From Ga0077555 sp046154645 (lineage in GTDB: Bacteria > Pseudomonadota > Alphaproteobacteria > Rhizobiales > Hyphomicrobiaceae), in NCBI GenBank assembly GCA_046154645.1, contig JBJXDZ010000004.1, forward strand, positions 1-64,000: a DNA stretch of 64,000 bases. Reading direction: 5' to 3'. This document shows positions 41,856 to 50,736 of the stretch, piece after piece. A program made the position numbers and the translations under genes. The number at the start of each line of letters is the position of its first letter. The stretch's first letter is position 1. Below the pieces are notes generated by a model. That model had not been told where the DNA came from. It was given only the letters and a program-made list of their open reading frames with translations, and did not search any database.

Positions 41856-42623
41856 ATGCAACTCGACAAGCTCGACGGCTACGACATCGACATCATTGTA
41901 CAGGGGTTCCCCGGCAAGAGCGTATGCCACGGCGGCCTCGGCTGGAGCACGGTGGTGCTCATTCGTGGCCACGGTCGCGTGGCGCTGGTCGATGCTGGTA
42001 CCTTCAGCATGCGCAAGCTGGTCATCGACGGCCTGAAGTCGCATTGTTTGAAGCCCACTGACGTTACCGATCTGATCCTCACGCACTCGCATTGGGATCA
42101 CTCGGTCAACTGGCCGCTGTTTCGGCATGCGCGTATCTATCTCGGCGCGGTCGAACTCGCATGGGCACTCAAGCAGCCCTGGGGCGAGACGGCGGTGCCG
42201 GAGCTTTATGTCGAGCGGCTGGAGAAATGGGAAACGCTGCGCACCATCAAGGATGGCGAGGAGCTCTTCCCCGGCATGACCGCGCACATCGCGCCGGGTC
42301 ACACACCGGGTTGCCTCGTCTACGTGCTGCAGGGCAAAGACCGCGACATCGTCTTTACGGGAGACGCAGCCAAGAACCGGGCGGAGTTGATCTCGCGCCA
42401 TACCGACATGACCTACGATGCCTCGATCAGCCGTGCTTCGATCGAGATGATCTGGGGCCATTGGCGCCGCAAGGCCGGCACGGTGCTGGTGCCGGGACAT
42501 GATCTGCCGATGACGCAGCAGGACGGCAAGATCAGCTACATCGGCAAGCGCGAGGCAGCCATCACGGCCTGGTATGGCGAGGACATGGAGACGACCACCA
42601 TGTTCAAGTTGACGGTCGCGTGA
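41856..42623 (+). CDS. metallo-beta-lactamase-fold hydrolase (quorum-quenching-lactonase-like)
   Basis: A 255-residue hydrolase with a dinuclear metal site. The zinc signature is H77-S-H79-W-D81-H82 in LTHSHWDH, followed by a distal histidine (IAPGHTPG, about 154), an aspartate (FTGDAAKN, about 173) and VPGHDLP near residue 222. This set matches AHL-lactonase/class II-like members of the fold. The substrate cannot be inferred; the sarcosine oxidase genes immediately downstream (60 bases) suggest a role in the same catabolic locus rather than quorum quenching. Confidence 0.88.
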   Translation: MQLDKLDGYDIDIIVQGFPGKSVCHGGLGWSTVVLIRGHGRVALVDAGTFSMRKLVIDGLKSHCLKPTDVTDLILTHSHWDHSVNWPLFRHARIYLGAVELAWALKQPWGETAVPELYVERLEKWETLRTIKDGEELFPGMTAHIAPGHTPGCLVYVLQGKDRDIVFTGDAAKNRAELISRHTDMTYDASISRASIEMIWGHWRRKAGTVLVPGHDLPMTQQDGKISYIGKREAAITAWYGEDMETTTMFKLTVA

Positions 42624-42632
42624 GACAGGCGC

Positions 42633-42676
42633 GGCCCCTCTCCCCGCTGGCGGGGAGCGAGGACGTGAGGGGGAAG
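42633..42676. repeat. small palindromic repeat before soxB
   Basis: The inner hairpin TCCCCGC / GCGGGGA (42641-42647 and 42650-42656, TG loop) is flanked by CCCCTC and GAGGGG. The right arm contains the purine run that serves as the soxB ribosome binding site. It belongs to the same dispersed CCCTC/GAGGG family as 16393 and 49502. Confidence 0.7.
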
Positions 42677-42683
42677 TAGAATC

Positions 42684-43934
42684 GTGCGGTTTTCATTTGC
42701 TTCACTGCTGCGGCAATCGTTCTCCGGCCATGAGAGCTGGCCGCGGCAATGGCGGGATCCCGAGCCGAAGCCAGAGTACGATGTCATCATCATCGGCGCC
42801 GGCGGGCATGGGCTTGCCACGGCCTATTATCTCGCCGCTGAGCATGGCATCCGCAATGTCGCCGTGCTCGAGAAGGGCTGGCTCGGCGGTGGCAACACCG
42901 GCCGCAACACCACGATCATTCGCTCGAACTATCTGTGCGAGCCGTCGGAGGCGCTGTACGAGCACGCGATGCAGCTTTGGGAGGGCTTGTCGCGCACGCT
43001 CAACTACAACGTGATGTATTCGCCCCGCGGCGTCATGATGGTGGCGCACAACGAGCACGATGTGCGCATCTTCAAACGTCACGTGCACGCCAATCGCCTG
43101 GCCGGCATCGACAACGAATGGTTGACCGCTGAGCAGGCCAAGGCTTTCTGCCCGATCCTCAATATCTCCCCAAACATGCGCTATCCCGTGATCGGCGCGG
43201 CCCTGCAGCGGCGCGGTGGCGTCGCTCGTCACGATGCCGTCGCCTGGGGCTACGCGCGGGCCGCCGATGCGCTCGGCGTCGACATCATCCAGAACTGCGA
43301 GGTGAAGGGCATCTCGCGGCGCGCTTCCGGCGCTGTTGACGCAGTCGAGACCACACGCGGCGTGATCAAGGCGCGGCGCATCGGTGTTGTGGCGGCCGGG
43401 CACACGTCGGTGGTGCTCGGCATGGCCGGCGTGCGCTTGCCGCTCGAGAGTTTCCCTTTGCAGGCGCTGGTTTCCGAGCCGATCAAGCCCATCATGCCCT
43501 GTGTCGTGATGTCGAACACGATCCACGCCTACATGTCGCAATCGGACAAGGGCGAGCTGGTGATCGGCGCCGGTACCGACGCCTACGTCTCTTATTCGCA
43601 GCGCGGCGCACTGCATGTGTCGACGCACACGTTGGAGGCCATCGCAGAATTGTTCCCGGTGACCCGCCGCTTGAAGATGTTGCGCAACTGGGGCGGCATT
43701 GTCGATGTGACGCCGGATCGCTCGCCGATCATTGGGCGTACGCCGGTGCCGGGCCTCTATGTCAATTGCGGCTGGGGTACCGGCGGCTTCAAGGCGACGC
43801 CGGGATCGGGGCACGTCTTTGCGGCCACGATCGCTCGCGAGGAGCCGCATCCCATCGCGGCGCCGTTCACGCTCGAGCGCTTTACGACGGGGCAACTGAT
43901 CGATGAAGCGGCTGCTGCTGCCGTGTCGCACTGA
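42684..43934 (+). CDS. soxB: sarcosine oxidase beta subunit
   Basis: Catalytic flavoprotein subunit of heterotetrameric sarcosine oxidase, which demethylates sarcosine to glycine. 416 aa from GTG 42684, with GGGGGAAG eight bases upstream inside a repeat. The FAD/NAD motif is IIIGAGGHGLATAYYLA (35-51). The segment GGVARHDAVAWGYARAAD contains H183, which corresponds to the histidine that covalently holds FMN in characterised enzymes. The C terminus has NWGGIVDVTPDRSPIIGRTPVPGLYVNCGWGTGGFKATPGSG, a hallmark of SoxB. The D, A and G subunits follow after a cupin gene, so the full enzyme is encoded here. Confidence 0.95.
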   Translation: MRFSFASLLRQSFSGHESWPRQWRDPEPKPEYDVIIIGAGGHGLATAYYLAAEHGIRNVAVLEKGWLGGGNTGRNTTIIRSNYLCEPSEALYEHAMQLWEGLSRTLNYNVMYSPRGVMMVAHNEHDVRIFKRHVHANRLAGIDNEWLTAEQAKAFCPILNISPNMRYPVIGAALQRRGGVARHDAVAWGYARAADALGVDIIQNCEVKGISRRASGAVDAVETTRGVIKARRIGVVAAGHTSVVLGMAGVRLPLESFPLQALVSEPIKPIMPCVVMSNTIHAYMSQSDKGELVIGAGTDAYVSYSQRGALHVSTHTLEAIAELFPVTRRLKMLRNWGGIVDVTPDRSPIIGRTPVPGLYVNCGWGTGGFKATPGSGHVFAATIAREEPHPIAAPFTLERFTTGQLIDEAAAAAVSH

Positions 43935-44151
43935 GGCGAGCGTGCCGGACGGGGTATCGGATCGGTTGAACCGAAATGCCGAAGGCCTCGCGCACGCTCC
44001 TGCAGCCTCGCGGACGGCGTTAACGAACGGCTCAGCTACAGGGGTAGCGGCCGAGGTGGCGCAGGCTGCCAGCAGGCAAGTCTGCGTGTTAATCTTGTAT
44101 TGTCACGGGCTCGGTTAATGCGGCCCGTATCGTGATCATCAGGAGGTGAGC

Positions 44152-44625
44152 ATGTCGCGCGGATCGAAGGTGTTTTCGGCGACGGATGTTCCCGAGAGCA
44201 ACGCCACCGGATATCCAGCCCCCCATCGAGAGGCCAACATGAAGCGCCATGCACGCCGGATCGGCGACTTCGCGGGCTTGAAGAATTTTGGTGTCAATCT
44301 GGTGCGCGTGGAACCAGGGGGGCAATCGTCGGCACGGCATGCGCATGCGCGGCAAGATGAAATCGTGCATATTGTCGACGGACCGATCACACTTGAGACG
44401 GATGCCGGGCGAGAGGTGCTGGCCACCGGCGCATGGGTTGGATTTCCGGCTGGAACAGGCGACGCGCACCGCTTCATCAATACCGGTGATCGCGACGCCA
44501 CATTCCTCGTGATCGGCGATCGATCGGCACCAGAGGACGTCGTCTATCCCGATATCGACATGCATGCGACCGCCGACGCCAACGGCGTCTGGCGGTACAC
44601 GCGCAAGGACGGCAGCGAACTCTGA
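44152..44625 (+). CDS. cupin-domain protein within the sarcosine oxidase cluster
   Basis: A 157-residue single-cupin protein, start ATG 44152 preceded by AGGAGG five bases away; an in-frame GTG at 44146 is an alternative. The metal-binding cupin motif 1 reads ARHAHARQDEIVHIVDG, with two histidines and a glutamate, and motif 2 is FPAGTGDAHRFINTG. The first 30 residues are an extra N-terminal piece. It separates soxB from soxDAG, where most clusters have none, and follows soxB by 217 bases, so it may have its own promoter. A role as a small enzyme or ligand-binding protein linked to methylamine/glycine metabolism is speculative. Confidence 0.85.
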   Translation: MSRGSKVFSATDVPESNATGYPAPHREANMKRHARRIGDFAGLKNFGVNLVRVEPGGQSSARHAHARQDEIVHIVDGPITLETDAGREVLATGAWVGFPAGTGDAHRFINTGDRDATFLVIGDRSAPEDVVYPDIDMHATADANGVWRYTRKDGSEL

Positions 44626-44637
44626 GGGAAGCTCCAC

Positions 44638-44943
44638 ATGCTGCTGATCCACTGCCCCTGCTGCGATGAACCCCGCCCCGAGATCGAGTTTCGCTATGGC
44701 GGCGAGGCGCACATCGCACGCGCGCGTGATCCTTCCCAGCTGGATGATGTGGCGCTGGCCGACTATCTCTATATGCGCTCCAATCCCAAGGGATGGCACA
44801 TTGAGCGCTGGTGTCACGTGCACGGTTGCGGGCGCTACTTCAATGCCGTGCGCCATACGGTGAGTGATCGCATCGCGATGACCTACAAGTCGGGGAGCCC
44901 GCGCCCCGATCTGGCGGTACTGACAAAGGATCTGCAAGCGTGA
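44638..44943 (+). CDS. soxD: sarcosine oxidase delta subunit
   Basis: A 101-residue zinc-binding subunit. Zinc ligands are the cysteines of HCPCCDE (residues 6-9) and the later H-x-C pair in WCHVHGCGRYF near 59-67. ADYLYMRSNPKGWHIERW is conserved in SoxD. It lies 12 bases after the cupin gene and its stop overlaps the soxA start, so the subunits are translated together. Structural, needed for assembly of the alpha-beta-gamma-delta complex. Confidence 0.95.
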   Translation: MLLIHCPCCDEPRPEIEFRYGGEAHIARARDPSQLDDVALADYLYMRSNPKGWHIERWCHVHGCGRYFNAVRHTVSDRIAMTYKSGSPRPDLAVLTKDLQA

Positions 44944-47900
44944 GCGCACCAACGGCAAGCGAGGAGACACAGCGTCATCGCGCGTCACTTGGCGGTCGCA
45001 TCGATCGTTCGCGCGTGCTGCGGTTCACGTTTGATGGTGTCGACTATCGTGGGCATCCCGGCGACACGCTGGCGTCGGCGCTACTGGCAAATGGCGTGCA
45101 TCTGGTGGGGCGTTCCTTCAAGTATCATCGGCCCCGCGGCATCCTGTCGGCTGGCAGCGAGGAGCCCAACGCACTCGTGACAGTGGCACGAAGCGGCGGG
45201 CGCGCAACGCCGAACCAGCGGGCAACGACGGTCGAGATCTATGCGGGACTGGCCGCGACAAGCCAGAACCGCTGGCCGTCGCTGTCGCTCGATGCGGGTG
45301 CGATCAACGACAAGCTGGCGCCGGTCATACCGGCGGGCTTCTACTACAAGACCTTCATGGGGCCGGGCTTCCTGCCGCGTGATTGGGCGTGGACGCGCGT
45401 CTTCGAGCCGCTTATCCGCCGTGCGGCCGGCCTTGGTCAGGCGCCACGCGAAGCCGATCCAGATAGCTATGCCAGCCGCTACGCGCATTGCGATGTGCTT
45501 GTCGTGGGCGCTGGACCGGCTGGCCTCGCAGCCGCCACTGCTGCTGCCGACCAGGGCGCCGGCGTCATCATCGTCGATGAACAGAACGAAGCGGGAGGCT
45601 CGCTGCTGTCAGAAACGCAGGCACGGATCGACGCGTTGCCCGCAGACATCTGGATTGCCGAACGCCTCGCGGCCTTGTTGCGAACCGGGCGTGTGCAGCT
45701 GCTCGAGCGGACCACGGCATTCGGGATTTATCCCGATAACATGGTCGGACTTGCCGAGCGTCTGACGGATCACGTGGCTGAACCAGATCCCGACATGCCC
45801 CGGGAGAGGTTATGGCAAGTGCGGGCGCGCGAAATCGTGCTGGCGGCCGGCGCCATCGAACGGCCGCTGGTGTTTCCGGGCAATGACCGGCCCGGGGTGA
45901 TGCTGGCTGGCGCGGCCTTCACCTATGCCGAGCGCTATGGCGTGCGTGCCGGTCGGCGTGTGGTGATTGCGTGCGCCTCTGACACGGGCTATCGCGCGGC
46001 GCTCGCACTCAAGCGGTCCGGCGCCGAGATCGTCCGCATCCTCGACCGGCGGCGCGCGGGCGGTGGTGAGCTTGCGGACATGGCGCGACAGGCGGGAATG
46101 GCCGTTGAGACCAGCGCGACTGTGAGTGAGACGGCTGGGCGGTTGCGCGTCGCTTCGGTGAAGACGGTCAACTTCGCGCCCGATGGCAGTCGTCGTGCTG
46201 GTGGGCGGCTCGACTGCGATCTCCTGCTCATGAGTGCCGGTTGGACGCCGACGGTACACCTCTATTCGCAGGCGCGCGGCAAGCTGACGTGGGATGGCGC
46301 CGCTAAGGTTTTTGTGCCGGGCAGCGATCAGCGCGGATTGCGGCTGGCTGGTGCTTGTCGAGGCGTCAGCGAATTGGCCGACGTGCTTGCCGATGGCTAC
46401 GCGCAAGGCGCCGCTGCAGCGCAAGCCACGGGGCACGGCACCGTGCGCGGTCATCGCCCAATCATCGAGAATGCGCCCACCAGCCGGCCGGCTGAGCCTC
46501 CGGACGACCAGTGGCTGACCAAAGGCATGGGCGCCCGCGCCTTCATCGACTTCCAGAACGATGTAACGGTGAAGGATATCCGCCTCGCCGCCCGTGAGGG
46601 CTTCCGCTCGATCGAGCATATGAAACGTTACACGACCACGGGCATGGCCACTGACCAGGGCAAGACCAGCAATCTCAATGCGCTTGAAGCGACGGCCGGT
46701 GCACTGGGGACGAGCCCGGACAAAGTGGGACACACCACGTTCCGCGCGCCCTACACGCCCGTGACGTTCGGCACGCTGGCAGGTCCAGCACGCGGAGCCG
46801 TGTTCGATCCCGTGCGGCGGACGCCGATCGACGGCTGGGCCCGTGCGCATGGCGCAGTGTCCGAGGATGTCGGGCAATGGCAGCGAGCACGGTATTTCCC
46901 ACGGCCCGGCGAGGACATGCAGGCCGCCGTCGCACGCGAATGCCGCACGGTGCGTGAAAGCGTCGGGCTGTTTGACGCCTCCACGCTCGGCAAGATCGAG
47001 GTGGTGGGGCCGGACGCCGCCACTTTCCTCGACCGCATGTACGTCAACGCCCTGAAGGGCCTCGGCGTCGGCCGTTGCCGTTATGCGGTGCTGCTCAATG
47101 AGGCCGGTTTCGTCATCGATGATGGCATCGTGGCGCGGCTGGCGGCTGACCGCTTCCATGTCACCACGACCACGGGCGGGGCTCAGCGCGTGCTGGCGAT
47201 GATGGAGGATTATCTCCAGACCGAGTTCACGGATCTCACCTGCTGGCTCACGTCGGTCACAGAGCAGTACGGCGTCATCGCCGTGCAAGGACCGAAGGCG
47301 CGGGAGACAATCGCGCCGCTCGTGGCGGGCGTGGACTTGAGTGACGCTGCCTTGCCGCACATGGGCTATGCCGGCGGAGAAATACTGGGCGTGCCGATGC
47401 GGCTGTTTCGGGTCAGCTTCACGGGCGAACTCGGCTACGAAATCAATGTCCCGGCGCGAGAGGCACGACGCATCTGGGAAGCCTTGCAGGCGCGCGTCAC
47501 AACGGTTGGCGGCACGACCTACGGCACCGAGGCCATGCACGTGCTGCGCGCTGAGAAGGGCTACATCATTGTCGGCCAGGAAAGCGATGGCACGCTGACG
47601 CCGGGCGATCTGGGCCAGCCCCAGGGCAAGGCCAAAGCGGATTTCGTCGGCAAACGTGCGCTGTCGCGTCCCGATATGCTGAAGCCCGACCGACCGCAAC
47701 TTGTTGGCCTGCTCACGACACCGGCAAACGTTGCTCTGGAGGAGGGCGCGCAGGTCACCACGTCCTCGAAACCGGCGCTTGGCACGCCCGCACTCGGTCA
47801 TGTGACGTCGGCCTACATGAGCCCGGCTTTGGGGCGTTCGATCGCCTTGGCGGTGATTGCGGGCGGGCGCGCACGATGCGGCGAGACGCTGTATGTGCCC

Positions 47901-47981
47901 ATGCCCGACGGAGCGTCGATCGCGGTCCAGGTGGTCGATCCGGTGTTCTACGACGCCAAGGGAGAGCGCCTGCATGGCTGA
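44940..47981 (+). CDS. soxA: sarcosine oxidase alpha subunit
   Basis: A 1013-residue subunit containing the NAD site and the tetrahydrofolate-dependent methylene transfer domain. Residues 20-110 carry the small N-terminal domain (GVDYRGHPGDTLASALLANGVHLVGRSFKYHRPRGIL, position landmark). From about 185 a dinucleotide-binding domain has VGAGPAGLAAATAAADQG, with a second in GVRAGRRVVIACASD. From about 610 to the end is a GcvT-like aminomethyltransferase domain (VGLFDASTLGKIEVVGPDAATFLDRMY, and the C-terminal barrel GRSIALAVI). It starts four bases before the soxD stop and overlaps soxG by eight bases. Confidence 0.96.
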   Translation: MSAPTASEETQRHRASLGGRIDRSRVLRFTFDGVDYRGHPGDTLASALLANGVHLVGRSFKYHRPRGILSAGSEEPNALVTVARSGGRATPNQRATTVEIYAGLAATSQNRWPSLSLDAGAINDKLAPVIPAGFYYKTFMGPGFLPRDWAWTRVFEPLIRRAAGLGQAPREADPDSYASRYAHCDVLVVGAGPAGLAAATAAADQGAGVIIVDEQNEAGGSLLSETQARIDALPADIWIAERLAALLRTGRVQLLERTTAFGIYPDNMVGLAERLTDHVAEPDPDMPRERLWQVRAREIVLAAGAIERPLVFPGNDRPGVMLAGAAFTYAERYGVRAGRRVVIACASDTGYRAALALKRSGAEIVRILDRRRAGGGELADMARQAGMAVETSATVSETAGRLRVASVKTVNFAPDGSRRAGGRLDCDLLLMSAGWTPTVHLYSQARGKLTWDGAAKVFVPGSDQRGLRLAGACRGVSELADVLADGYAQGAAAAQATGHGTVRGHRPIIENAPTSRPAEPPDDQWLTKGMGARAFIDFQNDVTVKDIRLAAREGFRSIEHMKRYTTTGMATDQGKTSNLNALEATAGALGTSPDKVGHTTFRAPYTPVTFGTLAGPARGAVFDPVRRTPIDGWARAHGAVSEDVGQWQRARYFPRPGEDMQAAVARECRTVRESVGLFDASTLGKIEVVGPDAATFLDRMYVNALKGLGVGRCRYAVLLNEAGFVIDDGIVARLAADRFHVTTTTGGAQRVLAMMEDYLQTEFTDLTCWLTSVTEQYGVIAVQGPKARETIAPLVAGVDLSDAALPHMGYAGGEILGVPMRLFRVSFTGELGYEINVPAREARRIWEALQARVTTVGGTTYGTEAMHVLRAEKGYIIVGQESDGTLTPGDLGQPQGKAKADFVGKRALSRPDMLKPDRPQLVGLLTTPANVALEEGAQVTTSSKPALGTPALGHVTSAYMSPALGRSIALAVIAGGRARCGETLYVPMPDGASIAVQVVDPVFYDAKGERLHG

Positions 47982-48573
47982 TGTTGCACAGTCGGTGCCA
48001 AGCCCGCTCGCAGGCCTCAACCTCGCCTCGGAGCCGGAGGTGGCGCGCCTCGCGGAGGGGCCGGCAAGGGCACGTCTAGTGCTGCGCGCCAATCCGGCGA
48101 CGGTGGCTCGGCTGCTGCAATGGGCCGACGTGGCGGTGCCCCCGCGCATCAATACGGCGCGCGTTACAGAGCAGCGCGTGGTGCTGCAACTGGGGCCCGA
48201 CGAATGGTGGATCTTGTCCGCGGGCGAGACGCCGGCGGCCCTCAGCCATATCGTCACTCAGTCGGCTGGCGGTGCTGCATACTCTCTGGTCGATGTCAGC
48301 GACCGGACGATCGGGTTGATACTGGCTGGTCCGGCGGTGGAAGATGTTCTGGCGTCAGGATGTCCGCTGCCGCTCTCATTGCCAGCATGTCCTGTCGGGC
48401 GCGCAACGCGGACCCTGTTTGCGAAGGCCGAGATTGTCCTCTGGCGACAAGCGCTGGATCGGTTCCACCTCGAGGTCGGGCGCAGTTTTGCGCCTTATGT
48501 GGCGGCGCTGCTGGGGTCGGCCATCCGTGAGGAAGCGGCGCTGCGGCGCTGGCGCGGCGACACGACGGTGTGA
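47974..48573 (+). CDS. soxG: sarcosine oxidase gamma subunit
   Basis: A 199-residue subunit starting ATG 47974, overlapping the end of soxA. It shows the GcvT-like split domain of SoxG: RLVLRANPATVARLLQW, VVLQLGPDEWWILS and YSLVDVSDRTIGLILAGPAVEDVLASGCPLPLSL. Its C-terminal helical tail (GSAIREEAALRRWRGD) is typical. Together with B, D and A it forms the heterotetramer. No terminator is clear after it. Confidence 0.93.
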   Translation: MADVAQSVPSPLAGLNLASEPEVARLAEGPARARLVLRANPATVARLLQWADVAVPPRINTARVTEQRVVLQLGPDEWWILSAGETPAALSHIVTQSAGGAAYSLVDVSDRTIGLILAGPAVEDVLASGCPLPLSLPACPVGRATRTLFAKAEIVLWRQALDRFHLEVGRSFAPYVAALLGSAIREEAALRRWRGDTTV

Positions 48574-48619
48574 TGCTTGCGCGGCAGGGGCTTGCGACGC
48601 CTGCATCACACCGCAGCAG

Positions 48620-48799
48620 TTATTCGCCGCTGAAGGAGCCGGACGAAGAGCCCTGCTTCTTTTTCTTCTTGCCTTGGGTCTCGTGATAATCGGCAGATGC
48701 CGCCGTGGCTTCGGTGGAGACGCCTGCCGTGGTCACTGCAACGGCAGAGAGGGCGACGGCAAGCACGGACAGGGCGGCGACAGTGTACAGCTTTGGCAT
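48620..48799 (-). CDS. small secreted lysine-rich peptide, unknown
   Basis: A 59-residue peptide from ATG 48799. Residues 1-33 form a signal peptide (MPKLYTVAALSVLAVALSAV, ending ATAASA). The mature 26 residues are HETQGKKKKKQGSSSGSFSGE, unusually basic then serine-rich. I cannot name it. The ribosome binding site AGGTCC is weak. It is antisense-adjacent to the end of soxG and could be a minor gene or a false positive; the clean signal peptide supports it. Confidence 0.5.
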   Translation of the reverse strand: MPKLYTVAALSVLAVALSAVAVTTAGVSTEATAASADYHETQGKKKKKQGSSSGSFSGE

Positions 48800-49020
48800 G
48801 AAGGACCTGTTTTGTTTGGTTGTCGACGCTGTCACGGTCAACGCCGAACGCCGGTCAAACAAATGAGAATGCTGTGAGCGCGGTGTGATGCGCGTGTGAT
48901 TTGCCGTGATCGATGGAGTTGGCGGCGCGGCTCAGCGGCGGCAAAATCGGACGCGCGGGTTGCCCATCGCGGTTGGCCAAGCTTACAATAGGATATCAGG
49001 CTCGATCAGGAGTGACTGCC

Positions 49021-49347
49021 ATGATCTTCGACAAGCGCACCTACACCTGCCGCCCCGGCACCATCAAGGCGCAGATGGAAATCTACGAGAAGTTCGGCAT
49101 GGGCCCGCAGACCAAGCATCTGGGCCAGCCCTACCTGTGGGCAACGACAGAGGTTGGCGACGTCAACCAGTTCGTGCACATCTGGCGCTACAAGGATGTG
49201 GCCGACCGCGCCGCCCGCCGCGCCGCCATGCAGGCTGATCCGGAGTGGCAGGTCTACGTCAAGAAGACCGCGGAGCTTGGCGCCTTGATCAAGCAGGAAA
49301 ACACCATCCTGGTCGGCGCCCCGTTTTTCAAGCCGCCCGGCGCTTGA
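49021..49347 (+). CDS. NIPSNAP-family protein
   Basis: A 108-residue small alpha/beta protein. The opening MIFDKRTYTCRPGTIKAQMEIY and the central HIWRYKDVADRAARRAAMQADPEWQVY, plus ILVGAPF, define the NIPSNAP dimeric alpha-beta barrel. AGGAG precedes ATG 49021. Function is unknown in bacteria; members are often encoded beside catabolic oxygenases and oxidases, as here between sarcosine oxidase and a phytanoyl-CoA dioxygenase. Confidence 0.9.
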   Translation: MIFDKRTYTCRPGTIKAQMEIYEKFGMGPQTKHLGQPYLWATTEVGDVNQFVHIWRYKDVADRAARRAAMQADPEWQVYVKKTAELGALIKQENTILVGAPFFKPPGA

Positions 49348-49501
49348 TCGCGTGCATTGGATGAGGGGACGATGGCCCCATGCGCGCGAACATGGCCGAA
49401 TTCGCGTGCCGCTTGCGAATTCACCTACCCAGCGAGGAGGCTAGCGGTGGGGAGATCATCCACGATGGAAGCTTGATACCAAGCAGCAAAAGCTTCGACT
49501 T

Positions 49502-49661
49502 GCTTCAAGCCCCCTCACCCCACCCTCTCCCCAGGGGGAGAGGGACATGTGCAAGACATCGGCCGATGACTTCGCCTCTCCCCCTGGGGAGAGGCCGGCG
49601 CTCAACCACAACTTGCTCCAAGGCCAACACAACGAGAGCGCCGGGTGAGGGGGCTTGAAGC
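49502..49661. repeat. 160-base MITE-like palindromic element
   Basis: Terminal inverted repeats of 19 bases are perfect: GCTTCAAGCCCCCTCACCC at 49502-49520 and GGGTGAGGGGGCTTGAAGC at 49643-49661. Inside are hairpins CCCTCTCCCC/GGGGAGAGGG (49523-49544) and CCTCTCCCC/GGGGAGAGG (49575-49594), and a central palindrome CATCGGCCGATG at 49557-49568. No open frame fits the element. The size, terminal repeats and lack of coding suggest a miniature inverted-repeat transposable element or a compound REP; target duplications are not clear. Confidence 0.8.
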
Positions 49662-49747
49662 CGAGTCAAACATTTCGCTTCATGGTATGAGTTCGGCCCG
49701 CAGACTTGCGGTTTTCGCAGCAGTCTTGGCTCATAGCTCGACAACCC

Positions 49748-49790
49748 ACCACTGGCCCTTCCCTGTCGTGGCGTAGCCGCGCTCAGCCCG
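49748..49790. repeat. partial repeat containing TGGCGTAGCCGCGCTC
   Basis: TGGCGTAGCCGCGCTC at 49768 recurs as TGGCGTAGCCGTGCTC at 50872, with related flanks rich in CCCTCCC/GGGA. The two copies bracket the phytanoyl-CoA dioxygenase gene. Confidence 0.55.
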
Positions 49791-49863
49791 GACAGGTAGT
49801 AATGGGGGCCGATGGCCCCTCATTGGGGTGCCTGCGCCTCGCAGTGAATGATGACGGTGTAAG

Positions 49864-50658
49864 ATGATGATCGATAACGGCACGATCGAAGCCTATCAGC
49901 GGGACGGCGCGGTATTGATCCCAGGTCTCATGCGCGATCACGTGGCCTCGCTGGCGGCCGCAGTCGAAGCCAACATGGCCGCGCCAAGCCCGTTCCAGCG
50001 CAGCTATCAGCCCGCCGACGGCACGGCGCAGTTCTTTCAGGATTACTGCAACTGGCAGTCGTTTGACGGTTACAAGATGGCGGTGCTCCATTCGCCGATG
50101 GCAGAAGCTGCAACGAAACTGATGGGCTCGAAAACGGCGCGGATCTTTCACGAGCACGTACTGGTGAAAGAGCCCGGCAACAGCATGAAGACGCCCTGGC
50201 ATCAGGACCAGCCGTACTATCTGGTGGAGGGCCGGCAGTCGGTCAGCTTCTGGGTGCCGCTCGATCCCATTTCCCGCGAGATCGCGGTCGAGTACGTGGC
50301 AGGCTCGCACACCTGGGGTCGCGACTTTCGCCCGCAACGCTTCGACGGCTCAGCTCTCTATCAGGGCGACACCAGCGAGGCCGTGCCCGACATGGAAGCG
50401 CGCCGCGAGGACTTCACGGTGCTCGGTTGGGCCATGCAGCCCGGCGACGCCGTCGCCTTCAACTTCCGCACCCTGCATGGCGCACCGGCGAACTTCACCA
50501 AGAACCGCCGTCGCGCCGTCTCGTTCCGCTGGGTCGGCGATGACGCGCGCTTTGCCAAGCGCCCGGGCCGCACCTCGCCGCCGTTTCCGCACTTGGTGTT
50601 CGAGGACGGTGCACCGTTCGACGGCCCCGAGTTTCCCGTGGTCTGGCCGCGGGCGTGA
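49864..50658 (+). CDS. phytanoyl-CoA dioxygenase (PhyH) family protein
   Basis: A 264-residue Fe(II)/2-oxoglutarate-type dioxygenase. The iron triad is H113-x-D115 in TPWHQDQPYY and H205 in FRTLHGAPANF; the following R near 217-222 (NRRRAVSFRW) would bind 2-oxoglutarate. WVPLDPISREIAVEYVAGSHTWGRDF is also typical of the family. Substrate is unknown, though this family often hydroxylates acyl or small natural-product substrates. It is flanked on both sides by intergenic repeats, suggesting the segment is plastic or horizontally acquired. Confidence 0.88.
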   Translation: MMIDNGTIEAYQRDGAVLIPGLMRDHVASLAAAVEANMAAPSPFQRSYQPADGTAQFFQDYCNWQSFDGYKMAVLHSPMAEAATKLMGSKTARIFHEHVLVKEPGNSMKTPWHQDQPYYLVEGRQSVSFWVPLDPISREIAVEYVAGSHTWGRDFRPQRFDGSALYQGDTSEAVPDMEARREDFTVLGWAMQPGDAVAFNFRTLHGAPANFTKNRRRAVSFRWVGDDARFAKRPGRTSPPFPHLVFEDGAPFDGPEFPVVWPRA

Positions 50659-50736
50659 GGGCAAGGCGCTGGCACGCCTGTGAGGGGCCTCGCCTCTTGA
50701 GGCTAACTTTGGACCGTGAACTCGCCACTTGTTTCC

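Noticed and set aside
41856..42623. Quorum-quenching AHL lactonase
   Set aside because: The metal motif fits, but the gene neighbourhood is sarcosine catabolism; not enough to name the substrate.
45810..48257. 815-residue antisense frame over soxA
   Set aside because: GC-rich codon-position effect opposite a well-supported gene; no start signal or family resemblance.
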